Below the pieces are notes generated by a model that was not told the DNA's origin, searched no databases, and saw nothing but the letters and a program-made list of their open reading frames with translations. A DNA stretch of 6,279 bases. It comes from Capsulimonas sp. Lineage in GTDB: Bacteria; Armatimonadota; Armatimonadia; Armatimonadales; Capsulimonadaceae. The stretch covers positions 1-6,279 of the forward strand of contig JAOQAA010000429.1 of NCBI GenBank assembly GCA_025963815.1, written 5' to 3'. Below are positions 1 to 5,889 of this stretch, in pieces. Both the position numbers and the translations under genes were made by a program. How positions within the stretch are numbered: position 1 is the first letter of the stretch; every line of letters starts with the position of its first letter.

Positions 1-1172
1 ACTTCGCCGCAGAGATACAGTCCCGAAACGATCTTGGACTGCATGGTCTGCGGATCGACTTCGTCCAGCGAGACGCCGCCGGCGACGACTTCGCCGCGTT
101 CTAAGGGGACATGGCGGACGTCGCCGAGGGGCCAGCCTTTGAGGGTGGAGACGAGTTTCTTCAGCGCCTTGGCGGGAAACTGGGAGCCGCGCGTGTCTCC
201 GGCGACACCTGCGGCGGCGAGCAGGGGATCGACGAGGCGCGAGGGGACGTAAGGCGCCACAAGCGAGGCGGCGGTGCGGCGTGGGTTGTCGGTGAGCTCT
301 TTGCGGAACGCGGCGTGCAGGTCTTCGTAGGAGCGGGTGGGGATCGTGTCGGCTTCCAGGGTGCTGGGCGGCGTGACCGCGCCGGCGTCGCGCTCGGCGA
401 CTTCACGCGAGACGCCCAGAGCGGTGGGGCCAGAGACGCCTTTGTGTGTGAAGAGCAGGTCGCCGGGCCAGTGGCCGATCTCTTTACCCTCGCGCCCGGC
501 GCGGGCGCGCAGGACGATGTCGCGCAGGGCGACGCCAGACCAGTCGACGTGGGCGTCGGCAAGGTACATGGGGGCGAGCGCGGCGCGCAGGGGAACGATC
601 GTGTGGCCGATGTCCGAGAGCCAGCGCCAGCCGTCGCCGGTGGTGCCGGTCGCGGGGAAGGAGGAGCCGCCGGTGCAGACGATCACGTGTGAGGCGCGCA
701 GCGTCGAGCCGTCTTCGAGGCGGACACCCTGGACAGCGCCGTCCGTGACGTCAATCCCGGCAGCGGGCGCTTTGTAGCGAATACGCACGCCGGCTTCCTC
801 GACATATTGGGTAAGGAGCGCGACGACGTCCTTGGCGTTCGCGGGATCGACCGGGAAGATGCGTCCATCGGGCCGGACGTACGAGCGCAGGCCGCGTGCG
901 TGCAGGATCTCTAGAAATTGGTTGTTGGTGAACTTGTAAAAGCTGGGCTTCAGGAAGCGGCCTTCGTTGGGGCGAAACTGGCGCCGGATCTCCTCCATGG
1001 AGCCGGCGTGCGTGAGGTTGCACTTGCCGCCGCCGGAGATGAGGATCTTCATCCCCAGTCGCTCGTTCTTTTCCAGCAGCGTTACGCGCGCGCCGCTGTC
1101 GGCGGCGCGGCGCGCGGCGATAATGCCCGCCGCGCCACCGCCGACGATCAATACTTCGGGAGTCTTACTCAT
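1..1172 (-). CDS. BaiN/HI0933-family FAD-dependent oxidoreductase, C-terminus cut by window edge
   Basis: This is a flavoprotein of the HI0933/YhiN/BaiN (RdsA) family of NAD(P)/FAD-dependent oxidoreductases. The family is cytosolic, binds FAD through a Rossmann fold, and mostly has no proven substrate. I translated 390 uninterrupted codons from an ATG at 1172. Seen in order: the dinucleotide motif GGGAAG (residues 11-16), an acidic end to the second strand (LLEKN, 32-36), SGGGKCN (46-52), TGGSSFPATGTTGDG (167-181), LLFTHKGVSGPT (239-250), and the C-terminal AGGVSLDEVDPQTM (364-377) followed by GLYLCGE (384-390). These are the family's signature blocks in the right order. Family members are about 400-420 residues, so I estimate only the last 20-30 are missing. 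The start overlaps the upstream stop in ATGAGTAA (8 nt) and has no Shine-Dalgarno sequence, which suggests translational coupling. The BaiN bile-acid role reported in gut clostridia should not be assumed here. Confidence 0.93.
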   Translation of the reverse strand, partial: MSKTPEVLIVGGGAAGIIAARRAADSGARVTLLEKNERLGMKILISGGGKCNLTHAGSMEEIRRQFRPNEGRFLKPSFYKFTNNQFLEILHARGLRSYVRPDGRIFPVDPANAKDVVALLTQYVEEAGVRIRYKAPAAGIDVTDGAVQGVRLEDGSTLRASHVIVCTGGSSFPATGTTGDGWRWLSDIGHTIVPLRAALAPMYLADAHVDWSGVALRDIVLRARAGREGKEIGHWPGDLLFTHKGVSGPTALGVSREVAERDAGAVTPPSTLEADTIPTRSYEDLHAAFRKELTDNPRRTAASLVAPYVPSRLVDPLLAAAGVAGDTRGSQFPAKALKKLVSTLKGWPLGDVRHVPLERGEVVAGGVSLDEVDPQTMQSKIVSGLYLCGE

Positions 1173-2559
1173 GAGTGGCGGTCTTGGCGGCTACATCCGC
1201 CGCTTCCTGAGCCTGTACGGTCTCGGGTGTTTCCTTGACGAACAGCAGACGCTTGATCCGTCGGCCGGTCACTTCGGAGATGGAGACATGGAAACCGTCG
1301 AGGTTCGACTGCTCGCCGACGCGCGGCGCCAGGCGCAGCTTGTGCAGCGCGTAGCCCCCGATAGTCTCATATTCCTCGGGGTTCTTGATCGGGATGGCCA
1401 GACGCTCGGCGACTTCCTCTAAGGCCACGGTGGCGGCGATGGAGTAGCGGCGGCCTTCCTCGTCGAGCGTCACGAACGGAGGCGGCTCGTCGTGCTCGTC
1501 CTGGATCTCGCCGATCAGCTCTTCGATGATGTCTTCCAATGTGACCAGACCAGCCGTGCCGCCGTATTCATCCAGCACCAGCGCCTGGTGCGTGTGGCTC
1601 TTTTGAAGCTCCTTGAGCAGTTCGTCGATCGGCTTTGTTTCGGGGATGCCGATAATCGGACGCATGACGGTGCTGATATCCGCCTTGGGATCGCCGGCGA
1701 TCGCCAGCAGATCCTTGATGTGGATCATACCGATGACATGGTCCCGGTCACCCTCACAGAGTGGGTAGCGGGTGAAGCCGTTCTCAATCGCGACCTCGAC
1801 GTTACGCCCGATGGTCCAGGTGGTCGAAAGATAAACCATATCGACGCGTGGCACCATGATCTCACGCGCCATCGTGTGCGCGAAGTCGAACATGTTCTTG
1901 GAGAGTTCGACTTCGGAGGGGCGCAGCGCGCCTTCCCGGTGCGAGTGCTCCATGATTGCGAGAATTTCGTCCTCTGAGTGCGCTTGCTCGTGTTCGTCGC
2001 CAGGCTCGATCTTGAGACGCTTCGCAATGACCTTCGCCGACGCCTCCAGGATGGCAATCAGGGGGTATCCGACCTTCAGGAAGATACGCATGATGGGCGC
2101 GACACCCAGCGCCGTGTTTTCGGTGTGCGCGATGACCCACCATTTCGGCAGCAACTCGCCGAAGATGATATGGAAGCTGGTAATCAAGATGAAGCCGATT
2201 ACAACGGCGATTGTGTGAATGTCAGGCGTGAACTTATCAAGATGGACGGAGTGGAATAGCGGCTTCATCTTGTCGAGATGAGCTGCATGGAATAGCGGGA
2301 CGAGCACCTTCGTCATGGCGGGCTCGCCAACAACGCCCAGGGCGAGAGAGGCGATGGTGACGCCAAGCTGCGTTGCGGAGAGATACGTGTCGAGGCGAGT
2401 GAGCAGGGCTTGAACCGTGCCGGCGCGGGCGTTGCCCGCCTCCACCAGTTCAGCGATGCGTGTTTGTCGTACGCGAACGAATGCAAACTCGGCCGCGACG
2501 AAGAATCCATTCAGGGCGACGATCAGGAGCGTCAGCCCCAGTTGTAAAAAAGGTTCCAT
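1165..2559 (-). CDS. CNNM/HlyC-CorC family membrane protein (DUF21, CBS pair, CorC-HlyC domain)
   Basis: This is a 464-residue inner-membrane protein of the hemolysin-C/CorC (CNNM-like) family, whose studied members take part in Mg2+ or other divalent-cation transport. Domain order is textbook. A DUF21 transmembrane domain covers about residues 1-185, with hydrophobic segments near 5-25, 62-82, 115-136 and 150-172, and HIIFGELLPK at 130-139 as the usual GE-x-x-PK loop. CBS 1 starts near IMVPRVDM (234-241). CBS 2 starts near VMRPIIGIP (298-306) and contains LDEYGGTAGLVTLEDIIEE (329-347), the strongest family signature. A CorC_HlyC (transporter-associated) domain follows at about 360-440, then an Ala/Glu-rich tail. 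An unusual tandem 12-residue duplication (PLFHAAHLDKMK then PLFHSVHLDKFT, residues 88-111) lies in the loop after the second hydrophobic segment. The start is 3 nt after the small ORF's stop; GTGAG a few bases upstream is only a weak ribosome site. The transported ion cannot be read from sequence. Confidence 0.95.
   Translation of the reverse strand: MEPFLQLGLTLLIVALNGFFVAAEFAFVRVRQTRIAELVEAGNARAGTVQALLTRLDTYLSATQLGVTIASLALGVVGEPAMTKVLVPLFHAAHLDKMKPLFHSVHLDKFTPDIHTIAVVIGFILITSFHIIFGELLPKWWVIAHTENTALGVAPIMRIFLKVGYPLIAILEASAKVIAKRLKIEPGDEHEQAHSEDEILAIMEHSHREGALRPSEVELSKNMFDFAHTMAREIMVPRVDMVYLSTTWTIGRNVEVAIENGFTRYPLCEGDRDHVIGMIHIKDLLAIAGDPKADISTVMRPIIGIPETKPIDELLKELQKSHTHQALVLDEYGGTAGLVTLEDIIEELIGEIQDEHDEPPPFVTLDEEGRRYSIAATVALEEVAERLAIPIKNPEEYETIGGYALHKLRLAPRVGEQSNLDGFHVSISEVTGRRIKRLLFVKETPETVQAQEAADVAAKTATHE
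2227..2298 (-). repeat. In-frame 36-bp tandem duplication inside the DUF21 domain
   Basis: Two adjacent 36-bp units, 2263-2298 and 2227-2262, match at 26 of 36 positions by hand alignment and share an identical 10-bp block at one end (ggaatagcgg on the plus strand). They encode PLFHAAHLDKMK and PLFHSVHLDKFT. Divergence between the copies suggests an old duplication kept in frame. Confidence 0.85.
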
Positions 2560-2562
2560 AGT

Positions 2563-2694
2563 TTAGCTCACATTGCGCGCTGTGAGCGGCGCTGTCTGAA
2601 CGCGAGCGTTCAGCAATCGTTGAAAAGTATTACCCTCTTTTTCGTAAAGTTTATCGATATTTGGCAGGTCAATCGGACGGAAATGCTTAGCCAT
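2563..2694 (-). CDS. 43-residue small protein, unknown function
   Basis: A 43-codon ORF exactly fills what would otherwise be a 127-bp gap between trpS and the CorC-like gene. It begins with an ATG at 2694 inside the trpS stop region (ATGGCTAA, 8-nt overlap) and ends with TAA at 2563, 3 nt before the next start. The protein starts MAKHFRPIDLPNIDKLYEKE and ends PLTARNVS. It is basic-to-neutral, has no membrane segment, signal peptide or cysteine, and the middle (residues 13-32) could form a charged helix. I do not recognise the family. Support for its being real: both junctions follow the operon's tight spacing, and the overlap has the same ATGnnTAA form as the CorC/oxidoreductase junction. 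Against: short length, no clear Shine-Dalgarno sequence, and somewhat more A/T-rich codons than its neighbours in the first half. A non-coding spacer that is open by chance remains possible. Confidence 0.55.
   Translation of the reverse strand: MAKHFRPIDLPNIDKLYEKEGNTFQRLLNARVQTAPLTARNVS
2596..2613. repeat. 18-bp near-perfect palindrome inside the small ORF
   Basis: The plus strand reads CTGAACGC-GA-GCGTTCAG: two perfect 8-bp arms around 2 nt. As RNA it can form a 7-bp stem with a 4-nt loop. It is not followed by a T tract on either strand, so it is not an intrinsic terminator. It sits 37 nt upstream of the CorC-like start and could affect translation of that gene or bind a dimeric protein; neither is shown. 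Confidence 0.6.
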
Positions 2695-3697
2695 GGTCGC
2701 CGATCATCAGCGCTTTGCGCACGATTCGCATCGTCTCCACCGCCGCCGCCCGGGCGCGCTCGGCGCCTTCAGTGAGCACCTGATCCACAAAACCAGGGTC
2801 GGCTTCCAGCTCCGCGCGCCGGGCGCGCAGCGGCGCAAGGTTTTCATTGATGATCTCGGACAGTTCTTTTTTCGACTGTCCGCAGCCGCGCAGTCCCGCC
2901 CGGCATTCGTCCCACTGTGTGAGATAATTTGCCGGATCGTAAGTCTTGCGGAGCTTGCAGGCGACGCAGCCCTCGGGGACGCCGGGATCGGTCATATGGA
3001 TCTTGGTCGGCGTAGTGAACGCCTTGTTGATCTTTTTCTGCGTTTCCTTGGCGGTGTCCGAAAGGTAGATGGCGTTGTCGTACGACTTGCTCATCTTACG
3101 CCCGTCGAGACCGGGGACCTCTCCCGTCGCTTCGCTGATGATCGCTTGCGGCTCGGGGAAGATATCCTCGCCGACGATCTTATTGAAGCGCCGGGCGATT
3201 TCGCGTGAAATCTCGATATGCGCCGCCTGATCGCGGCCCACGGGAACGGCGTGCGCGCGGTACAGAATAATATCCGCCGTTTGAAGCACGGGGTATCCGA
3301 GCAAACCGTACGACACCTGCGTGTCGTTTTCCTTGATCAGGTCGCGCTTTTCTTTGTACGTCGGTACGCGCTCCAGCCAGCCGACCGGTGTCGTCATCGA
3401 GAGCAGCAGGTGCAGTTCTGCATGCTCCTTGACATCGGATTGACGGAAGATCGCGCACTTGGCGGGATCGAGGCCGGCGCTCAGGTAATCGATCGCCGTC
3501 TGCCGCGCGGCTTCGCGCAGGTCGACGCGCTTCTCGGCGACGGTGGTCAGCGAGTGCCAGTCCGCGATGAAGCAGAACATCTCATAGTCGTCCTGCAGCT
3601 TCGTCCACGGGCGCAGCGCCCCTTCCAAATTACCGAGGTGCAGCTTCCCGCCGCCCGTCGGCTGCATTCCGGATAGGATTCGTTTCTTGGTCGTCAT
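2687..3697 (-). CDS. trpS: Tryptophanyl-tRNA synthetase
   Basis: This is a class Ic aminoacyl-tRNA synthetase that charges tRNA-Trp with tryptophan in the cytosol, using ATP. It has 336 residues, the normal length for bacterial TrpRS. Visible motifs are SGMQPTG (9-15), the HIGH-type signature HLGN (20-23), FIADWHSLTT (43-52), GYPVLQTADIILY (134-146), VGRDQAAHIEISREIARRFN (153-172) and KMSKS (201-205). Two points are unusual. A GG pair (residues 16-17) appears inserted between PTG and KLHLGN, compared with the common PTG-x-x-HLGN. Four cysteines, C244, C247, C265 and C272, form C-x2-C-x17-C-x6-C near the place where Thermotoga maritima TrpRS binds a 4Fe-4S cluster, with S275 at the expected last cluster position. 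The start lies 7 nt after the protease gene's stop with only a weak AAAGA-type ribosome site; the C-terminus overlaps the next small ORF by 8 nt. Confidence 0.97.
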   Translation of the reverse strand: MTTKKRILSGMQPTGGGKLHLGNLEGALRPWTKLQDDYEMFCFIADWHSLTTVAEKRVDLREAARQTAIDYLSAGLDPAKCAIFRQSDVKEHAELHLLLSMTTPVGWLERVPTYKEKRDLIKENDTQVSYGLLGYPVLQTADIILYRAHAVPVGRDQAAHIEISREIARRFNKIVGEDIFPEPQAIISEATGEVPGLDGRKMSKSYDNAIYLSDTAKETQKKINKAFTTPTKIHMTDPGVPEGCVACKLRKTYDPANYLTQWDECRAGLRGCGQSKKELSEIINENLAPLRARRAELEADPGFVDQVLTEGAERARAAAVETMRIVRKALMIGDHG

Positions 3698-3704
3698 CGT
3701 TCTT

Positions 3705-4352
3705 TTATCTTTGCCATGTCCAGCCTGTCAGAAAACCCGCCAAAGCATAGGTGGGTGGCCAGAGAATATAGTCGGTTACGTGCGAAAATATCAGCACCAT
3801 AAACAGAATAAGCGAAATCGGCTGAATGGCGTTCCGAATGCTGATCGCATGCTTTTCCGCGAAAAATCCTAAAAATACCTGGAAGCCGTCCAGCGGCGGG
3901 ACCGGGATCAGATTGAAGAAGAAGAGCGAGCAGTTGACCATCACACCTTCGTACACAAGGATATCGGTCAGCGATCCATCCACCATAAAGTGCATGTGTT
4001 CGTTGAGACGCGATATCCCCGCGAAGATCAGCGCCTGCAGCAAGTTTGAGACTGGGCCGGCGAGCGAGACCAGCGTTGAGCCACGATGTGGGTTCTTGTA
4101 CTTTCGAGGATTGGTCATGACGGGCTTTCCCCATCCGATTCCCATCCCTGTCAGGTTAGACGCCACCATCATGAAACTGCCCACAGGATCCAGATGATCG
4201 ATCGGGTTGAGCGAGATGCGCCCCTGGAGCCTTGGAATGTCATCGCCCAGCTTGTCCGCCGTAATCGCATGAGCGAACTCGTGAATCGTGATAGCGATTA
4301 CCAGCACGAGCATTGTCGCCGCGAATTTAGTCCAGTCAATGTGTTCAAGCAT
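3705..4352 (-). CDS. M50B-type site-2 protease family membrane metalloprotease
   Basis: This is an integral membrane zinc metalloprotease of peptidase family M50, the family that cleaves substrates inside or next to the membrane. Residues count from the ATG at 4352, giving 215 aa, the normal size for the minimal M50B proteins without a PDZ domain. Zinc site: HEFAH (24-28, HExxH) in the first membrane helix, with the third ligand expected in NLIPVPPLDG (147-156, Asp155). GWGKPV (73-78) followed by NPRKYKNP (81-88) and SLAGPVSNLLQAL (96-108) are characteristic of this subfamily. Further hydrophobic segments lie near 101-115, 135-152 and 176-195. The frame is open upstream to 4457 inside lysA, but that extension is Arg-rich with no family resemblance, so I chose the ATG 5 nt after the lysA stop. 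No ribosome site is visible, so coupling to lysA is likely. The substrate is unknown. Confidence 0.92.
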   Translation of the reverse strand: MLEHIDWTKFAATMLVLVIAITIHEFAHAITADKLGDDIPRLQGRISLNPIDHLDPVGSFMMVASNLTGMGIGWGKPVMTNPRKYKNPHRGSTLVSLAGPVSNLLQALIFAGISRLNEHMHFMVDGSLTDILVYEGVMVNCSLFFFNLIPVPPLDGFQVFLGFFAEKHAISIRNAIQPISLILFMVLIFSHVTDYILWPPTYALAGFLTGWTWQR

Positions 4353-4357
4353 GGAGG

Positions 4358-5683
4358 CTAAGCCAAACGTTCCGGAATAATGTCCAGCCGCACCACGTCG
4401 TCCAGCGTTTCGCGGCGCGAAACGAGGTCGGCTTCGCCGCCCTTGACGAAGACGCAAGCGGGCTTGGTGAACCGATTATAGTTGGACGCCATTACGTAAT
4501 TGTAGGCGCCCGTGGACTGCACGGCGAGAATGTCGCCCGTCTCTACATGTCCGATTTTGGTCGACTGGATCAGAATGTCCGTCTCGCAGTGCTTGCCGGC
4601 GATGCGCACTTCCTGATCCTTCGCCTCGCCCATGCGGTTGGCGACCAGGACTTCATACACGGCGTCGTAGAGCTGGGGACGGGGGTTGTCTGACATACCG
4701 CCGTCGATGGTCACGTAGGTCCGCGTTCCCGGATCTTGCGGGATGTTGACGCGCTTGACGACGCCAATCGTGTACAGCGTCGTTCCGGCTTCGCCGACGA
4801 GCGCGCGGCCGGGTTCCTGAAGCAGGCGCGGCTCGGGAACATTGTACTTCTCCAGCGCGGCGCGCAGGGCGGTGATCAGCGTCTCGGCGAAATCTTCATA
4901 GGAGGGCGGCTCCTGGTCTTCCGTGTAACGGATGCCCAGACCGCCGCCGATGTCCAGATCTTCCGGCATCCAGCCCGTCTCATCCGCGATCTTGCGCATG
5001 AAGCAGACCATGATGTCGATCGCCTGCTCGTGCGTGTGCGGATCGAGCAGCTGCGATCCGATATGGCAGTGAATGCCCTTGATCTCGACGTGCGGAGCGA
5101 ACTCACGCGCTTCTTTGATCGCTTCGAGCGCATCGCCATTGGCGACGCTCAGGCCGAACTTGGTGTCTTCCTGGCCGGTGCTGATGCGCCGGTGCGTGTG
5201 CGGATCGATGCCGGGGGTGACGCGCAGCAGGATTGTCTGGGTTTTGCCCTTTTTCTCTGCAAGAGTCTTGAGTTGGCGCAGCTCCTGGAGGTTATCCACG
5301 ACGATGCAGCCGACGCCGAAGTCCATCGCGAACTCCAGCTCGAACAGGGATTTGTTGTTGCCGTGCAGCAGAACGCGGTCCAAAGGGAAACCTGCCCGCA
5401 GGGCGGTGTACATCTCACCGGCGGAAGCGACATCGAGGCTGAGGCCTTCCTGTTCGACGACCTTGCAGATCGCCATGTTCAGAAAAGCTTTCGAGGCGAA
5501 CGAGATATCGTTCTTGGGGTAACGCGCTTCAAAGGCTGCTTTGTAGTTCCGGCAGTTCTCGCGGATCGTCTCTTCGTCCATCACATAAAGCGGAGTGCCG
5601 AATTCCTTGGCCAGATCGGTGGCGTCGCATCCGCCGATTTCCAAGTGCCCTTCCTCGTTCACCCGCTGAGTCCCCAGCAGCAT
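4358..5683 (-). CDS. lysA: Diaminopimelate decarboxylase
   Basis: This PLP-dependent fold-III decarboxylase converts meso-2,6-diaminopimelate to L-lysine and CO2, the last step of bacterial lysine synthesis, in the cytosol. Its 441 residues are slightly above the usual 415-425. The N-terminal TIM-barrel part has FASKAF (62-67; Lys65 is the expected PLP Schiff-base lysine), HCHIGSQ (205-211) and DIGGGLG (244-250, phosphate binding). EPGRALVGEAG (290-300) follows. The beta domain has DGGMSDNPRPQLY (327-339), GKHCETDIL (363-371; Cys366 and Glu367 are the partner-subunit catalytic residues) and STGAYNYVMASNYNRF (390-405). The usual CESGD block here reads CETD, one residue shorter. The start at 5683 has the only strong ribosome site in the operon. 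As the first gene it probably sets expression of everything downstream from the promoter at 5748-5777. Confidence 0.97.
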   Translation of the reverse strand: MLLGTQRVNEEGHLEIGGCDATDLAKEFGTPLYVMDEETIRENCRNYKAAFEARYPKNDISFASKAFLNMAICKVVEQEGLSLDVASAGEMYTALRAGFPLDRVLLHGNNKSLFELEFAMDFGVGCIVVDNLQELRQLKTLAEKKGKTQTILLRVTPGIDPHTHRRISTGQEDTKFGLSVANGDALEAIKEAREFAPHVEIKGIHCHIGSQLLDPHTHEQAIDIMVCFMRKIADETGWMPEDLDIGGGLGIRYTEDQEPPSYEDFAETLITALRAALEKYNVPEPRLLQEPGRALVGEAGTTLYTIGVVKRVNIPQDPGTRTYVTIDGGMSDNPRPQLYDAVYEVLVANRMGEAKDQEVRIAGKHCETDILIQSTKIGHVETGDILAVQSTGAYNYVMASNYNRFTKPACVFVKGGEADLVSRRETLDDVVRLDIIPERLA

Positions 5684-5687
5684 TCGT

Positions 5688-5697
5688 CCTTCTCCTC
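5688..5697 (-). promoter_or_regulatory. lysA ribosome binding site
   Basis: On the minus strand the purine-rich run GAGGAGAAGG ends 4 nt before the ATG at 5683, with its AGGAG core 8 nt further back than an optimal site would need at most. It supports this start over any internal ATG. Other genes of the operon lack a comparable site. Confidence 0.75.
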
Positions 5698-5707
5698 ACC
5701 CAATATC

Positions 5708-5740
5708 AAAAAAATGACCCGCGTCCAAGCGGGGCGGGTC
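5708..5740 (-). terminator. Intrinsic-terminator-shaped hairpin in the lysA leader (possible attenuator)
   Basis: Read on the minus strand, GACCCGC (5740-5734) pairs perfectly with GCGGGTC (5722-5716) across an 11-nt loop, and is followed by A and then seven T residues (5714-5708). A GC-rich 7-bp stem plus a U7 tract is the classic factor-independent terminator shape. It lies between the predicted lysA promoter and the lysA ribosome site, so it cannot be an end-of-gene terminator for a visible minus-strand gene. Either it attenuates lysA, or it is a 5'-end hairpin that protects the mRNA. A short alternative pairing (CCGC with GCGG inside the same segment) could compete with the main stem. Confidence 0.6.
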
Positions 5741-5747
5741 CTGGAAG

Positions 5748-5777
5748 ATTTTAGCATAGAGGAGGCGGGCAAGTCAA
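5748..5777 (-). promoter_or_regulatory. Sigma-70-type promoter of the lysA operon
   Basis: The minus strand has TTGACT (5777-5772), an 18-nt spacer, and TAAAAT (5753-5748) preceded by TGC, giving an extended -10. Each hexamer matches the consensus at 5 of 6 positions. The expected transcription start is a G at about 5741, giving a leader of about 58 nt. No comparable site fits inside the operon, where genes abut or overlap. Confidence 0.75.
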
Positions 5778-5889
5778 GGAAGACTCGTATTTTGAACGGT
5801 AGGAAGCAAGCGTAAATTCTCCGAACTATAGATTAGTCAAAACTAAGACAGTGGAGACAGGAGAAAACCGAAAGATGTAGGGAATTATT
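5778..5889. other. Divergent intergenic region between the lysA promoter and the small plus-strand ORF
   Basis: This is the upstream part of the 206-bp divergent gap. For rightward transcription only a weak pair is visible, TTGAAC (5792-5797) and TAAATT (5813-5818) with a 15-nt spacer. A small stem, TTAGT-CAAA-ACTAA, lies at 5833-5846. AGGAG at 5859-5863 precedes an ATG immediately followed by TAG (5875-5880), a start-stop pair just ahead of the real ORF start. No RNA gene or riboswitch could be recognised. Confidence 0.4.

Noticed and set aside
111..692. Plus-strand open frame of 193 codons opposite the FAD oxidoreductase
   Set aside because: It lies wholly antisense to a gene with clear family motifs, and its Gly/Ala/Arg-rich translation has no domain.
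2596..2613. Possible LexA/SOS box (GAAC...GTTC)
   Set aside because: The half-sites are 6 nt apart, whereas the Gram-positive LexA box needs 4, and the site lies inside an operon within a coding frame.
2644..2672. Candidate promoter (TTGACC) between trpS and the CorC-like gene
   Set aside because: At 17-nt spacing the -10 is CTTTAC, which matches the consensus at only 2 positions, and the bases are accounted for by the 43-aa ORF.
4353..4457. Longer N-terminus for the M50 protease starting at 4457
   Set aside because: The 35 extra residues are Arg/Gly-rich, overlap lysA by 100 nt and match nothing in the family; the ATG at 4352 fits family length and operon spacing.
5684..5741. Lysine riboswitch or T-box in the lysA leader
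   Set aside because: The predicted leader is about 58 nt, far too short for either, and no T-box consensus or lysine-aptamer motif was seen there or further upstream.
4736..5815. Long plus-strand open frame (about 359 codons) opposite lysA
   Set aside because: It is antisense to the unmistakable lysA coding sequence and has no recognisable domain; it is a shadow of high-GC codon use.
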